From: Bacillus subtilis subsp. subtilis
GTDB lineage: Bacteria > Pseudomonadota > Gammaproteobacteria > Xanthomonadales > Xanthomonadaceae
DNA: 64,000 nucleotides
Direction of reading: 5' to 3'
Assembly (NCBI GenBank): GCA_021733645.1
Contig: JAHREJ010000002.1
Location: forward strand, 62,001 to 126,000
Made by a program: the position numbers and the translations under genes. This document shows positions 33,269-46,338 of the stretch, piece after piece. The notes under the pieces are model-generated. The model had not been told where the DNA came from, searched no databases, and saw only the letters and a program-made list of their open reading frames with translations. Positions within the stretch are counted from its first letter, which is position 1. The number at the start of each line of letters is the position of its first letter.

Positions 33269-34483
33269 ATGCGGCTGCTGGCCCTGACCTACGGCACCGA
33301 AGGCGATACCCGCCCGCTGGTGATGCTCTGCCACGGCCTGATCGCCGCCGGCCACGAGGTGTTGCTGCTGGCCGAGGGCGGCACCCTGGGCAGCGCACGC
33401 GCCCTGGACGTGCCGCATGCGGCGCTGGAGGGCGATATCCATGACGAGGTGGTGGCGCTGGTGTCGCGCGGCAACAACACGCTGGCCGCTTCGCGCGGGC
33501 TGGCCCGGATGGCACGCCGGCACGTGCCGGCGTGGATGCGCCAGGCCGATGCAGCGGTGGCCGGCTGCGACGCGGTGCTGACCGGCGGGCTGGCCGCCTT
33601 TGTGGGCATGAGCGTGGCCGAGCGCCACGGCCTGCCCGTCATCGGGGTCGGAATGATTCCGCTGACGCCCACGGCCGCCTTTCCCTCCCCGTTCCTGCCC
33701 CGGCTGCGCCTGCCCGGCATGCTGAACCGGCTCAGTTACCGGCTGGTCAACCAGGCCGTCTGGCGCACCTTCCGGCAGCCGATCAACCAGGCCCGGCACG
33801 CGCTTGGCATGCCCGCGCGGCACTCCCTCTGGCGCGACCTGCCCATGCTGTACGGCGTCTCGCCGAGCCTGCTGCCGCCGCCAGCGGACTGGCCGGCCAA
33901 CCACCGAATCTGCGGCCAGTGGCGGCTGCCGGACCGCCCGTGGCAACCACCGCCGGACCTGCAGGCCTTCCTGGACGCCGGCCCGCCGCCGGTCTACCTC
34001 GGCTTTGGCAGCATGACCGGCTTCGATCGCAACCACGTGCTGCCCGCCCTGCTGGCCGCACTGGCGCCACGCCGGGTGCTGCTGTTTCCCGGCTGGGCAG
34101 GCCTGCCCGACGCGCCTTTGCCGCCCCAGGTATGCGTGGTCGGGCCGACCCCGCACGAGGCCCTGTTCCCGCGCTGCGCGCTGGTGATCCACCACGGCGG
34201 CAGCGGCACCACCCATTCGGCCTGCCGGGCCGGGGTGCCGTCGCTGGTGATGCCGTTCGCGGCCGACCAGTTCTTCTGGGCGGCACGGTTGCAGGCATTG
34301 GGCGTGGCGCCGGCGGCGTTGTCGGCAAAGGGGTTGGATGCGGGCACGTTGGGGCGGGCGATCAGGTTTGCCGAGCAGGCCGAAACACGTGCACAGGCTA
34401 TGGGCCTGGGAAGTGCGATGGCCACGGAGAACGGGGTCGCCGACGCGGTTGATCTCATCCAACGATGGCTGGAGGGAAATTGA
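33269..34483 (+). CDS. UDP-glycosyltransferase family protein (GT1 / sterol-glucosyltransferase-like)
   Basis: A 404-aa GT-B enzyme. The N-terminal Rossmann domain opens with LALTYGTEGDTRPLVMLCHG. The C-terminal donor domain carries VYLGFGSM and the sugar-nucleotide signature LVIHHGGSGTTHSACRAGVP then MPFAADQFFWA. This is the layout of GT1 enzymes that glycosylate lipids, sterols or small molecules. The acceptor is unknown. ATG 33269 is the family start; upstream in-frame codons give random sequence. It stands alone and ends near a terminator-like region at 34615. Confidence 0.88.
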   Translation: MRLLALTYGTEGDTRPLVMLCHGLIAAGHEVLLLAEGGTLGSARALDVPHAALEGDIHDEVVALVSRGNNTLAASRGLARMARRHVPAWMRQADAAVAGCDAVLTGGLAAFVGMSVAERHGLPVIGVGMIPLTPTAAFPSPFLPRLRLPGMLNRLSYRLVNQAVWRTFRQPINQARHALGMPARHSLWRDLPMLYGVSPSLLPPPADWPANHRICGQWRLPDRPWQPPPDLQAFLDAGPPPVYLGFGSMTGFDRNHVLPALLAALAPRRVLLFPGWAGLPDAPLPPQVCVVGPTPHEALFPRCALVIHHGGSGTTHSACRAGVPSLVMPFAADQFFWAARLQALGVAPAALSAKGLDAGTLGRAIRFAEQAETRAQAMGLGSAMATENGVADAVDLIQRWLEGN

Positions 34484-34527
34484 TCGGCGCCATGTAGAAA
34501 GACGTCACCAAGCTGTGACCGCGTCAT

Positions 34528-34640
34528 TTGACCGCCCCCGCATTGGGGCTGCTGTAATGGCCCCACGACCCCGCCCTCACCGTCGTCATTCAGTTGACCA
34601 AACGGCTTGGGACGAAAAAACCGCCGAAAGGCGGTTTTTT
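34528..34640 (+). ncRNA. Possible small RNA or attenuated leader ahead of the NYN gene
   Basis: A promoter-like pair (TTGACC at 34528-34533, TGTAAT at 34553-34558, 19-bp spacer) is followed about 60 bp later by a perfect terminator. A transcript of about 75 nt would result, with no open frame. It could be a small RNA, or an attenuator for the gene starting at 34662. Purely from sequence pattern; spacer length is longer than ideal. Confidence 0.3.
34615..34640 (+). terminator. Strong intrinsic terminator with GAAA tetraloop
   Basis: AAAAAACCGCC, a GAAA loop, and GGCGGTTTTTT. It lies only 21 bp before the ATG of the NYN gene, so it is oddly placed to serve only the upstream glycosyltransferase gene, whose stop is 130 bp away. 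Confidence 0.88.
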
Positions 34641-34661
34641 CATGCCCGAAGGAATGTGTGC

Positions 34662-35362
34662 ATGAGTGAAACCACCGCCGTCTACGTGGATGGCGACAAC
34701 TTCTACTACGGCCGCCTCCGGGGACGCCCCACAAGTGGATCGATATGGTGGCGTTGTTCGAGCGCCTGGTGCACGAACAGAACCCTGCGTCGAAGGTGAC
34801 CCTGGTCAGGTACTTCAGTGCCTTCTGCCTCGCCCGGTTTTCGACCCACGGCAATGCATCGACGATCGCCCAGGACAGTTTTCTGCGCGGGCACGAGGCA
34901 CGCCACGGGCTGCGCTTCCAGAAGACGATGGGGACCCATACGCATGACCGCAGCGGGACAAAGATGCCGCGATATGTGGATGGCGTAGCGTTCGACCGTT
35001 CCGACCGGGCGAAGGTCTGGAAGCTCGAGGAAAAGCAGACGGATGTGAACATTGCGCTGGCCATGTATCGCGATGCAGCGTCGGGGAGATTCTCGGAGCT
35101 GGTTGTGTGCTCCAACGACAGTGATGTCGAACCGGTGCGACGTGCCATAAAGGAAGATTTCCCCGGCATTCGCCTAGGGGTGATCCCCCCTAGGCCAGCA
35201 CCGATGGCAGGCGCCACGTCCCACAGGAACATGATGTCATCGTTGTCGGACAACGCGCACTGGACGCGCAGCCACATCCATGACGAAGAACTGGCAGCCT
35301 GCCAATTGCCTGATCGGATCCGGACCGGCAAGAAGCCCATCGACAAACCGGCGTACGGGTAA
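34662..35362 (+). pseudogene. Frameshifted NYN/PIN-domain (LabA-like) protein
   Basis: The first frame from ATG 34662 (AAGGA upstream) encodes VYVDGDNFYYGRLRG, the N-terminal strand of a NYN-domain nuclease with its first catalytic Asp. The frame then breaks near 34720; the rest continues in another frame from 34745 (MVALFERLVHEQNP ... QTDVNIALAMYRDAASGRF, LVVCSNDSDVEP). Adding one base at GGGA/CGCC would give RGTPHKWIDMVALFE and restore one protein of about 233 aa. So this is either a recent one-base deletion or a sequence error. NYN proteins are predicted metal-dependent ribonucleases. The downstream ATG 34745 alone would lack the first active-site Asp. Confidence 0.8.
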
Positions 35363-35363
35363 C

Positions 35364-35393
35364 GCGGCAGGCACGCCATTGCATGCCTGCCGC
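35364..35393. terminator. Hairpin between convergent NYN and czcA genes
   Basis: A 10-bp perfect stem (GCGGCAGGCA and its complement) with a 10-base loop directly after the NYN stop. No T-run on either side, so termination is possible but not certain. Confidence 0.4.
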
Positions 35394-35423
35394 AGGGTGC
35401 ATCACCCAACCAACGGTCGGGTG

Positions 35424-39602
<4,179 letters not shown>

Positions 39603-39606
<4 letters not shown>

Positions 39607-40898
39607 CGGCGGTCCTCCGTGGACACAGCGTCGGTAGCGGGGGGGTCGCCGGCGGCGACCATGCTCTGGCCGGTGAGGCGCTGGATTTCGATCAGGGCCG
39701 TCTGCGCGGCGATGGCAGCGTCCAGCTGGCGCTGGCGTGCTTCGATACGCATGGCCTGCAGCTGCGCCCATTCCATGTAGCTGATGGCACCGGCCCGCCA
39801 GGCCTTTTCGGCGGCGTTCTCGGCACGTTTCAGTTGCGGCAGTACGTCGCGTGCCATACGCGTGACCTGCAATCGCGAGGTCAGGTAGCGGCCGTGTGCC
39901 TCGGCCAGGGTGGCGTACAGCTGCAGCGCGCGCGATTCGCGTTCGACGCTGTTGAGCGCCAGTTCGGCCTCGGCGGCGCGGATCTCCGGCGCGGCGCGGG
40001 CAACACTGCCCAGCGGCACGCTGAAGCCGGCCACAAAGGCGGTGTCACGGCTGTCGCGGTTGTTGCGCACACCCACCTGCCAGTTGAAGTCCGGCCGCGC
40101 CTGGGTGCGTGCCAGCTGCACCTGGGCCTGGCGGATGCGACGTTCACCGGCCAGCACCGCCAGTTCCGGGGTGCGCTCCAGTTCGTCGGCCAGTACGGCA
40201 AATTCCTGCAGCGCGGGCAGCTGCATCGGGTCCCCGCTCACCACGTCGAAGCCGGGATCGCGCTGCTTCCACAATGCAGACAACGCCGCCCGCGCGGACT
40301 GATCCATCTGCCGGGCACGATCACGGTCCAGTTCGGCCTGGGCCAGCATGGCCTGGGCGGTCATCAGCACCGATTCGGGTGACGCCCCTGCCTGCAGGCG
40401 CAGGCGGGCGGCCGCGACGGCGCGTTTGCGCTGCTCGATATCGGTCTGGGCAATGGCCAGCTGCTGGCGTGCCTCGGTAACGGCCAGGTAGCGGCGCGCC
40501 ACTTCGGCCATCAGGTCCAGCCGCGCGGTTTCGCGCTGCGGGGCCAGGCTGTCCAGGTTGGCCTGGGCCACGGCGCGGCGCGCATCCAGCTTGCCACCGC
40601 GTTCAAGCACACCGGCCAGGGTGACGGTGAGCTCGGCGGCGTTGAAGCCGCTGGCATCGCCGCTGCCCAGGGCATTTTCCAGATCCACGCCCACCGTCAG
40701 CGGCGGGCGCAACCCGGCGGCGTCGCGGCGCGCTTCCCAGATCGGGCGTTGCGCGCCGGCCAGGCGCAGGTCGGGGTGGTATTGGGCAACGCGCGCGATG
40801 GCGTCGTCGAGGGTCAACGGGTCAGGCGTTCTCGCACCCTGCGCAGACACGCAGGGCACGAACGCGAAGGCAGCCAAGGCTGCCAGGCGCATCCACAT
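39603..40898 (-). CDS. czcC: Heavy-metal efflux outer-membrane channel (CzcC family)
   Basis: A 431-aa TolC-like protein with a Sec signal peptide (MWMRLAALAAFAFVPCVSAQ). The internal repeat of long helices is typical of outer-membrane efflux proteins (TLDDAIARVAQYHPDLRLAG; LTVTLAGVLERGGKLDARRA; the second half mirrors the first). It completes the CBA tripartite pump. It is the first gene of the czcC-czcB-czcA operon, 57 bp downstream of a small His/Cys-rich exported protein that is probably co-transcribed. Confidence 0.9.
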
Positions 40899-40955
40899 GG
40901 GGACATCTCCAGATAACGGTTCAGATGGACAACGGCGGCGCGCGGCCGCGTGGCA

Positions 40956-41321
40956 TCAGGACGCTATCGGGGGGCGCAGCACGCTCTCGGGCGGCTGGGT
41001 GCGCAGTTGCGCCGCCAGGCTGGACGGCACCGCGTGGGCGGGCGCATCGGGCAATACCCACGGCAGTGACGCCATCGGCAACACGCCGCCGTGGCCGTGG
41101 CAATGGCCGCAATGCACCAGGGTGTGCAGCAGGTCGCTGCCGTCGTGGTCGGGGCCTTCGCCGGCGGCATCATCGGCCAGGTGCCCGGCATCGGCATGCA
41201 GGCTGATGTGGATGTCGGCCAGGGCCGACGCCGTGGCCGTGCCGAACACGCCCAAGCCAACGGCCACCAGCATCAGCAGGCGCAGCAGCAGGGTCGGTCG
41301 GGGGCGGGCATGGCGGAACAT
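40956..41321 (-). CDS. Small exported His/Cys-rich protein upstream of czcCBA
   Basis: A 121-aa protein with a hydrophobic signal or anchor (TLLLRLLMLVAVGLGVFGTA, about residues 8-27) and a short exported part with many metal ligands (DIHISLHADAGH, LLHTLVHCGHCHGHGG). The pattern CGHCHGHGG suggests binding of a divalent metal. Similar small genes precede czcCBA operons, sometimes annotated as DUF2946-like or Czc-associated; I cannot place it in a family with certainty. A likely role is periplasmic metal buffering or sensing for the pump. ATG 41321 was chosen at the start of the signal sequence. Confidence 0.7.
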   Translation of the reverse strand: MFRHARPRPTLLLRLLMLVAVGLGVFGTATASALADIHISLHADAGHLADDAAGEGPDHDGSDLLHTLVHCGHCHGHGGVLPMASLPWVLPDAPAHAVPSSLAAQLRTQPPESVLRPPIAS

Positions 41322-41421
41322 GCCGGCAGGGTAGCGGGCGGCGCGCGCGTTACACAATCGCAGCCGCGCGCGACGGTTCACGTTGACGGGGTCGGCCGCG
41401 GAGCGACCGACCCCGCGACAC

Positions 41422-43206
41422 TCAGCCGGCGGCCTTGCGCTGGGCGATGTAGGCCTGGATCTGCGCCTCCAGCACCGGCAGCGGCACCGAGCCCTGCTTG
41501 AGCACGGCATCGTGGAAGGACTTCACGTCGAAACGCTCGCCCAGTTCCTGCTCGGCCTGCGCGCGCAGGCGCACGATGGCGATCTCGCCCAGCTTGTAGC
41601 TCAACGCCTGGCCCGGCCAGGAGATGTAGCGGTCCACTTCGGTGGTCACTTCATGCTCGCTCAGCGCGGTGTGGTCGCGCAGGTAGGCGATGGCCTGTTC
41701 GCGGCTCCAGCCCTTGTGGTGCACGCCGGTATCGATCACCAGGCGCGCGGCGCGCCACATTTCGTAGGTCAGGCGGCCGAAATCCTCATACGGGGTTTCG
41801 TAGATGCCCATTTCCACGCCGAGCTTCTCGCAGTACAGGCCCCAGCCCTCGCCATAGGCGGAGATGTAGGCATTGCGGCGGAACTCGGGTTGCTGGCCCT
41901 GTTCGGCGGCCAGTGCGCCCTGCAACGCATGGCCTGGATCGGATTCGTGCAGGGTCAGCGCCGGCAGGTTGTACAGCGGGCGCGCCGGCAGGTTGTAGGT
42001 GTTGAGCCAGTAGGTGCCCATGCCGCCACGGCCGGCGGTCCAGAACGGGGCGATGTCCGGCGGCACCGGCACGATGGTGAAGCGTGCGCGCGGCAGCGTC
42101 ATGTACTTGCCGATCACCCCGTCCACGCGCTTGGAGATCCATGCGGCACGGTGCAGCAGCTCGTCGGGGGTCTTGGCGTAGAACTGCGGGTCGGTGCGCA
42201 GGAAGGTGAGGAACTCGGCGAAGCTGCCCTTGAACTGCACCTGTTCGATGACGCCGTTCATTTCCTTCTGGATGCGGGCCACTTCCTTCAGGCCGATCTC
42301 GTGGATCTGCTGCGGGGTCAGGTCCAGCGTGGTGTACTGGTGGATCTGCTGCTTGTAGTACGCCTTCCCGCCCGGCATCGCTTCGGCAGCCAGGGTGGTG
42401 CGTGCCTGCGGCACGTATTCGTTGACGAAGAAGGTACGCAGCGTGGCGAACGCCGGCACCACGCTGGCACTGATGGCCTGGCGCGCCTGTGCCTGCAGCT
42501 GCGCCTGCTCGGCTGCGGGGATGCTGGCGGGCAGCTTCTTGAACGGCGCATACAGCGGTGAGGCGGTCGGGTCCTTGAGCTCGGACACGGTGGCAATGGA
42601 GACCTCGCGGCCATCCAGCACCGCACGCGGCACGCTGAAACCGCGCTTGAGCCCGGCGCGCATGTTCTCGGTCTGCTGGCCGAAGTAGCGCGGCACATCG
42701 TTGAGGCGCGCGATGTAGTTGCGGTAGTCCTTGGCGGTCTTCATCTCGCGGCGCGCCATGAAGGACAGGTTGGACCAGAAGGAGGAATCGGCGTTGAACG
42801 GCATTTCATAGCCGCCCAGGCGTACCTCGGCAGCCAGGTTGAACACCTGGTCGCGGTAGATGGCGTAGTTGATCTGGTTGTCGGCCGACAGCGCCTTGGG
42901 GTCGACCTTGTCGAGTTTGGCCAGCACCTCGTCCCATACCTTCAAGCGTGCCTGCTGGGCGGCAGCGCCCACGTCGGGCATGCGGGTGGCATTGGCCGGG
43001 CCATCGCCATCTTCGCTGGCTTCACCGCCGCCTTCCTGGCGCCACTTCCATTCGGTTTCGTAGATGCTGCGGAACTGCGCGTCCGCGGCGCTTTGGGCGG
43101 CCAGGCTGGCCGGGGCGGCAGCCGGGGCGGCCGGTGGCGCGGCCAGGGCAGCGCCCGCAGGCAGGGCCAGGGCGAGCAGCAACGCGGTAACAAGGGGCGA
43201 TTTCAC
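41422..43206 (-). CDS. Exported DUF885-family protein (predicted metallopeptidase)
   Basis: A 594-aa protein with a Sec signal peptide (SPLVTALLLALALPAGAALA) and the DUF885 fold. The motif LTLHESDPGHALQ near residue 420 (HExxxGH type) is the likely zinc site, with a downstream Glu in YGEGWGLYCEKLG. Family members are predicted M1/M3-like peptidases; substrates are unknown. It is full length and stands alone next to the czc locus, with which it has no clear link. Confidence 0.88.
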   Translation of the reverse strand: MKSPLVTALLLALALPAGAALAAPPAAPAAAPASLAAQSAADAQFRSIYETEWKWRQEGGGEASEDGDGPANATRMPDVGAAAQQARLKVWDEVLAKLDKVDPKALSADNQINYAIYRDQVFNLAAEVRLGGYEMPFNADSSFWSNLSFMARREMKTAKDYRNYIARLNDVPRYFGQQTENMRAGLKRGFSVPRAVLDGREVSIATVSELKDPTASPLYAPFKKLPASIPAAEQAQLQAQARQAISASVVPAFATLRTFFVNEYVPQARTTLAAEAMPGGKAYYKQQIHQYTTLDLTPQQIHEIGLKEVARIQKEMNGVIEQVQFKGSFAEFLTFLRTDPQFYAKTPDELLHRAAWISKRVDGVIGKYMTLPRARFTIVPVPPDIAPFWTAGRGGMGTYWLNTYNLPARPLYNLPALTLHESDPGHALQGALAAEQGQQPEFRRNAYISAYGEGWGLYCEKLGVEMGIYETPYEDFGRLTYEMWRAARLVIDTGVHHKGWSREQAIAYLRDHTALSEHEVTTEVDRYISWPGQALSYKLGEIAIVRLRAQAEQELGERFDVKSFHDAVLKQGSVPLPVLEAQIQAYIAQRKAAG

Positions 43207-43371
43207 GATCAGCGGTTCCCGATGGACGGCAATCGTCGATCATGGCACCGGGGAAGGGGCGGCGCATGGATCAAAGGTCCTGCCACGCCCCATGACCTTC
43301 GGGCGCCGAGGTGTGTGAACGCATCGCCACGCGTGGGAACAGGACCGGGGACCGGCCGCCGAAGGCGCGTG

Positions 43372-43399
43372 GTAGCCACCGCCCGTTGGCGGTGGGCAC
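43372..43399. repeat. SMAG-like REP palindrome
   Basis: GTAGCCACCGCCCGTTGGCG starts a hairpin with CACCGCC and GGCGGTG arms around CGTT. It sits just after the LAB_N gene end, between two minus-strand genes, where it could also act as a transcript 3' end. Confidence 0.6.
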
Positions 43400-43403
43400 A
43401 CCC

Positions 43404-43745
43404 TCAATGCACCGCCTTGTCCCGCTTCCACCCGCGATGGTCGATATCCAGCTTCAGGCTGTACAGGGCGGTGAACGCCGGGAACAGGTTCTGCAGCACG
43501 CCCACCGAGTCCTGCTTGGCCGAAAACAGGAAGTAACTCAGGGTCATCAGGCTGCCCACCACGCTCATGTACCAGAACAAGCGCGGGATCACCGGCTTGC
43601 CCGCGCGCCGGGAGGCCACGAACTGCACCAGCCAACGGCCCCCGAACATCAGCGCGCCGGTGTAGCCGATCAGCTTCCAGCCGGTCACGTGCAGGCCGGT
43701 CCAGTAGAGCCAGGTCAACGGTTGGTCGAGCCAGTGCAGCTCCAT
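43404..43745 (-). CDS. Lipid-A-disaccharide-synthase N-terminal-like (LAB_N) membrane protein
   Basis: A 113-aa protein with three membrane helices and the LAB_N signature (GWKLIGYTGALMFGGRWLVQF, RLFWYMSVVGSLMTLSYF, LFPAFTALYSLKLDI). The domain is found at the start of some LpxB proteins and, as here, alone next to ArnC-like glycosyltransferases. Its job is unproven; a role in handling undecaprenyl- or lipid-linked sugars is a guess. The ATG shares one base with the stop of the GT2 gene (TGATG), so the two are coupled. Confidence 0.85.
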   Translation of the reverse strand: MELHWLDQPLTWLYWTGLHVTGWKLIGYTGALMFGGRWLVQFVASRRAGKPVIPRLFWYMSVVGSLMTLSYFLFSAKQDSVGVLQNLFPAFTALYSLKLDIDHRGWKRDKAVH

Positions 43746-44467
43746 CAGCGTTCTTCCACGGCGGTGCGCTTGCTGCGCGTGATCAGCCAGGCCACCCCGC
43801 GCAGGTCACCGATACCGACCAGCGCGCGCCCCAGGTTGGTGTATTTGGACACCCCGGCGGTGCGGTGCCGGTGGTTGACCGGCACGCTCAGGGTTTTCCA
43901 GCCGGCGCGCTGCATCAGCGCCGGCAGGTAGCGGTGCATGTGGTCGAAGTACGGCAGGTCCAGGAACGCTTCGCGCTCGAACAGCTTGATCCCGCAGCCG
44001 GTATCGGGGGTGTCATCGCGCAGCATGCGCGCGCGGATCGCATTGGCCCATGTGCTGGCCCAGCGCTTGCTGCCCGAGTCCTGGCGGTTGACCCGCCAGC
44101 CGGCGAACAGCTTGACCTGCGCTGCGGCCGTCGCGCGCGCGGCCATCAGTTTGGGGATATCGGCCGGGTCGTTCTGGCCGTCGCCGTCCAGGGTCGCGAT
44201 CCACGGTGCACGGGCGTGTTTGACCCCGGTGCGCACCGCCGTGCTCTGCCCGCTCTGGCTGACATGGTGCAGTACGCGCAGTTCGGGGGTGTCGGTCTTG
44301 AGGCCCTGCAGTACGGCCAGGGTGTCATCACGCGAATGGTCGTCGATGTAGATGATCTCGAAGTCGATCTGCCCGCGCAGGGTTGCGGTGATCTCGTCGA
44401 TCAGGGGTTTGACGTTGTCGCGTTCATTGAAGACCGGGACAACGACCGACAATTGGGGTTGGCTCAT
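43745..44467 (-). CDS. Family 2 glycosyltransferase (dolichol-phosphate-sugar / ArnC-like)
   Basis: A 240-aa GT-A enzyme: LSVVVPVFNERDNVKPLIDE at the N-terminus, the metal-binding motif TLDGDGQNDP, and the acceptor region NHRHRTAGVSKYTNLGRALVG, typical of DPM1/ArnC proteins that move a sugar onto undecaprenyl phosphate. The C-terminal membrane helices of ArnC are missing, so the small LAB_N protein encoded next may anchor it. Third step in an epimerase-GT2-LAB_N operon. The sugar is not known. Confidence 0.88.
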   Translation of the reverse strand: MSQPQLSVVVPVFNERDNVKPLIDEITATLRGQIDFEIIYIDDHSRDDTLAVLQGLKTDTPELRVLHHVSQSGQSTAVRTGVKHARAPWIATLDGDGQNDPADIPKLMAARATAAAQVKLFAGWRVNRQDSGSKRWASTWANAIRARMLRDDTPDTGCGIKLFEREAFLDLPYFDHMHRYLPALMQRAGWKTLSVPVNHRHRTAGVSKYTNLGRALVGIGDLRGVAWLITRSKRTAVEER

Positions 44468-44554
44468 GGTCGGGCTCTGCGAATGGCCAGGGTCAAAAAC
44501 GAGCGCGCATTTTCCGCCCCCGAGATTATCCGAAGATGAATTGGCAGATGTGTG

Positions 44555-45520
44555 TCAGGCGTGAGTGCCGAAATAGTCGCGGCACCAGGCCACCACCGGC
44601 GGCAGGCCCTGCTCGATCGGTGTGACCGGTTCATAGCCGAAGGCGTCATGGGCGCGGGTGGTGTCGGCCATGGTGCGGACCATGTCGCCCGGCTGCATCG
44701 GCTTGTAGACCTTGTGCGCCGGGCGGCCGGCGGCGGCCTCGATAATCCCGATGAAATGCTCCAGCTCGATCGGGGTGTGGTTGCCCAGGTTGAATACACG
44801 GTGCGGCACGTCCTCGCTGGACGGGTGCGCCAGCGCGCCGAGAATACCGGCCACCACGTCGGAAACATGTGTGAAGTCGCGCTGCATCCTGCCCTCGTTG
44901 AACACCTCGATCGGGCGCCCGGCCAGCACCGCGCGCGCAAACAGCAGCGGAGCCATATCCGGCCGGCCCCACGGCCCGTACACGGTGAAGAAGCGCAGAC
45001 CGGTGGCATGCAGGCCGTACAACTGCGCATAGGTGTAGGCCATCAGCTCGTTGGCCGCCTTGGTGGCCGCGTACAGCGAGCGCGGCTTGTCGATGCGCTG
45101 GTCTTCGGAGAACGGCGGGGTGGCCGAGTCGCCGTAGACCGAGCTGCTGGAGGCATACACCAGGTGCGATACGCCGCGATGCCGGCACAGCTCGAGCATG
45201 TTGACGAAGCCGACCACGTTGCTGTCCACATAGGCGTACGGGTTGTCCAGCGAATAACGCACGCCGGCCTGTGCGGCCAGGTGGATCACCCGGGTGGGTG
45301 TGACCTCATCGAACAGCGCGGCCAGGCCATCGCGGTCGGTGAGGTCCAGCACGCGGATGTCCGCCTCCGGGCAGAGCGCGGCCACGCGGTCGCGCTTGAT
45401 CTGCGGGTCGTAGTAGTCGTTGTAGTTGTCCAGCCCGACCACCGGCTCACCGGCGTGAAGCAGCGCGCGGACGGTGTTGGCCCCGATGAAGCCTGCAGCG
45501 CCGGTTACAAGGGTGGTCAT
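44555..45520 (-). CDS. NAD-dependent sugar epimerase (UDP-glucuronate 4-epimerase-like)
   Basis: A 321-aa extended SDR protein: VTGAAGFIG (NAD site), the D-N-Y-N-D-Y-Y motif typical of GalE/GAE-type enzymes, YASSSSVYG and the catalytic pair SLYAATK (Tyr and Lys). Close family members interconvert UDP-glucuronate and UDP-galacturonate. It is the first gene of an operon with a GT2 and a LAB_N protein, so it likely makes an activated sugar for a lipid-linked glycan. ATG 45520 gives the family start MTTLVTGAAG. Confidence 0.9.
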   Translation of the reverse strand: MTTLVTGAAGFIGANTVRALLHAGEPVVGLDNYNDYYDPQIKRDRVAALCPEADIRVLDLTDRDGLAALFDEVTPTRVIHLAAQAGVRYSLDNPYAYVDSNVVGFVNMLELCRHRGVSHLVYASSSSVYGDSATPPFSEDQRIDKPRSLYAATKAANELMAYTYAQLYGLHATGLRFFTVYGPWGRPDMAPLLFARAVLAGRPIEVFNEGRMQRDFTHVSDVVAGILGALAHPSSEDVPHRVFNLGNHTPIELEHFIGIIEAAAGRPAHKVYKPMQPGDMVRTMADTTRAHDAFGYEPVTPIEQGLPPVVAWCRDYFGTHA

Positions 45521-45571
45521 GGCGGTAGTCCTGGTGATCTCAGGCAACAGGATATCGCCGTTGCGTGGCGC

Positions 45572-46297
45572 TCAAAACAACCCGAAGCGTTTCTTGGCGA
45601 CGTTGACCCGGCCCGGTTCAATGATGTCGCTGACGCCCTTGGCATCGAAGCGGTCCAGCAGCGCGTCGCTGCCCTTCTTCAGTTTCAGCGCCATCTCTTC
45701 CGGGTACAGCGGCACGATGGACATGAACACGATGGTTTTCCGGTCGTCGATGACCAGGTGGCCGAAGCCCTCCGGGGCATTTACCGGGGGCAGCACGATC
45801 GCACCGTCGAAGCCGACGCCGGGGGCGTAGGGCTGGGGCGGGTCGAAATTGGGAATCGTGTGGCCAAAGCCCAGCCACGTATCGAGCTTGTGCGGCAGCC
45901 GCGCCAACTGCTTGAGCAGGCGGATCGGCCAGTAATGGGCTTCGTTGTCGAAGTCGTCGTGCTGGATCGGCCAGTCCGCCGGCAGGGTCACCATCAACTC
46001 CATGTACGGCGGCGCCTCGACATCGTCGGCCAGGGTCATCGGCAGGTCGCTCATGCCCGAGGTCACCAACCGCAGGTGCGGGAAATCCTCGGTGGCCGGC
46101 ACCACGTGCACGTCGATGTGCACGGCGTCGGAGACGATCTCGTGGAAGACCCGCGAGATCGGCCCGAGGTGCTGCTCGATATGCGCGCTGATCTGCTCGA
46201 TGCATTCCTCCCCGGCCGGCGCGGCGAAGTCTTTCGGGCGGCCGTGCATCAGCATCTGGCTGCCGCCGGGGCTCATATCGTCATGGTTGTCGCGCAT
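45572..46297 (-). CDS. Suppressor-of-fused (SUFU) domain protein
   Basis: A 241-aa protein with the bacterial SUFU fold: HIEQHLGPISRVFHEIVSDA, LVTSGMSDLPMTL, PYMELMVTLPADWP and HTIPNFDPPQPYAPGVGFDG. In bacteria SUFU-domain proteins are often immunity proteins of toxin systems, but many stand alone with unknown roles. AAGGAG before ATG 46297 decides the start. It lies between the sugar epimerase operon and a Cdd1-like gene, with a 41-bp gap to the latter, so the two may share a transcript. Confidence 0.85.
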   Translation of the reverse strand: MRDNHDDMSPGGSQMLMHGRPKDFAAPAGEECIEQISAHIEQHLGPISRVFHEIVSDAVHIDVHVVPATEDFPHLRLVTSGMSDLPMTLADDVEAPPYMELMVTLPADWPIQHDDFDNEAHYWPIRLLKQLARLPHKLDTWLGFGHTIPNFDPPQPYAPGVGFDGAIVLPPVNAPEGFGHLVIDDRKTIVFMSIVPLYPEEMALKLKKGSDALLDRFDAKGVSDIIEPGRVNVAKKRFGLF

Positions 46298-46338
46298 GTA
46301 CTGCTCCTTGTAGGTCGCCAGCGACCGCAGAGGCCCCC

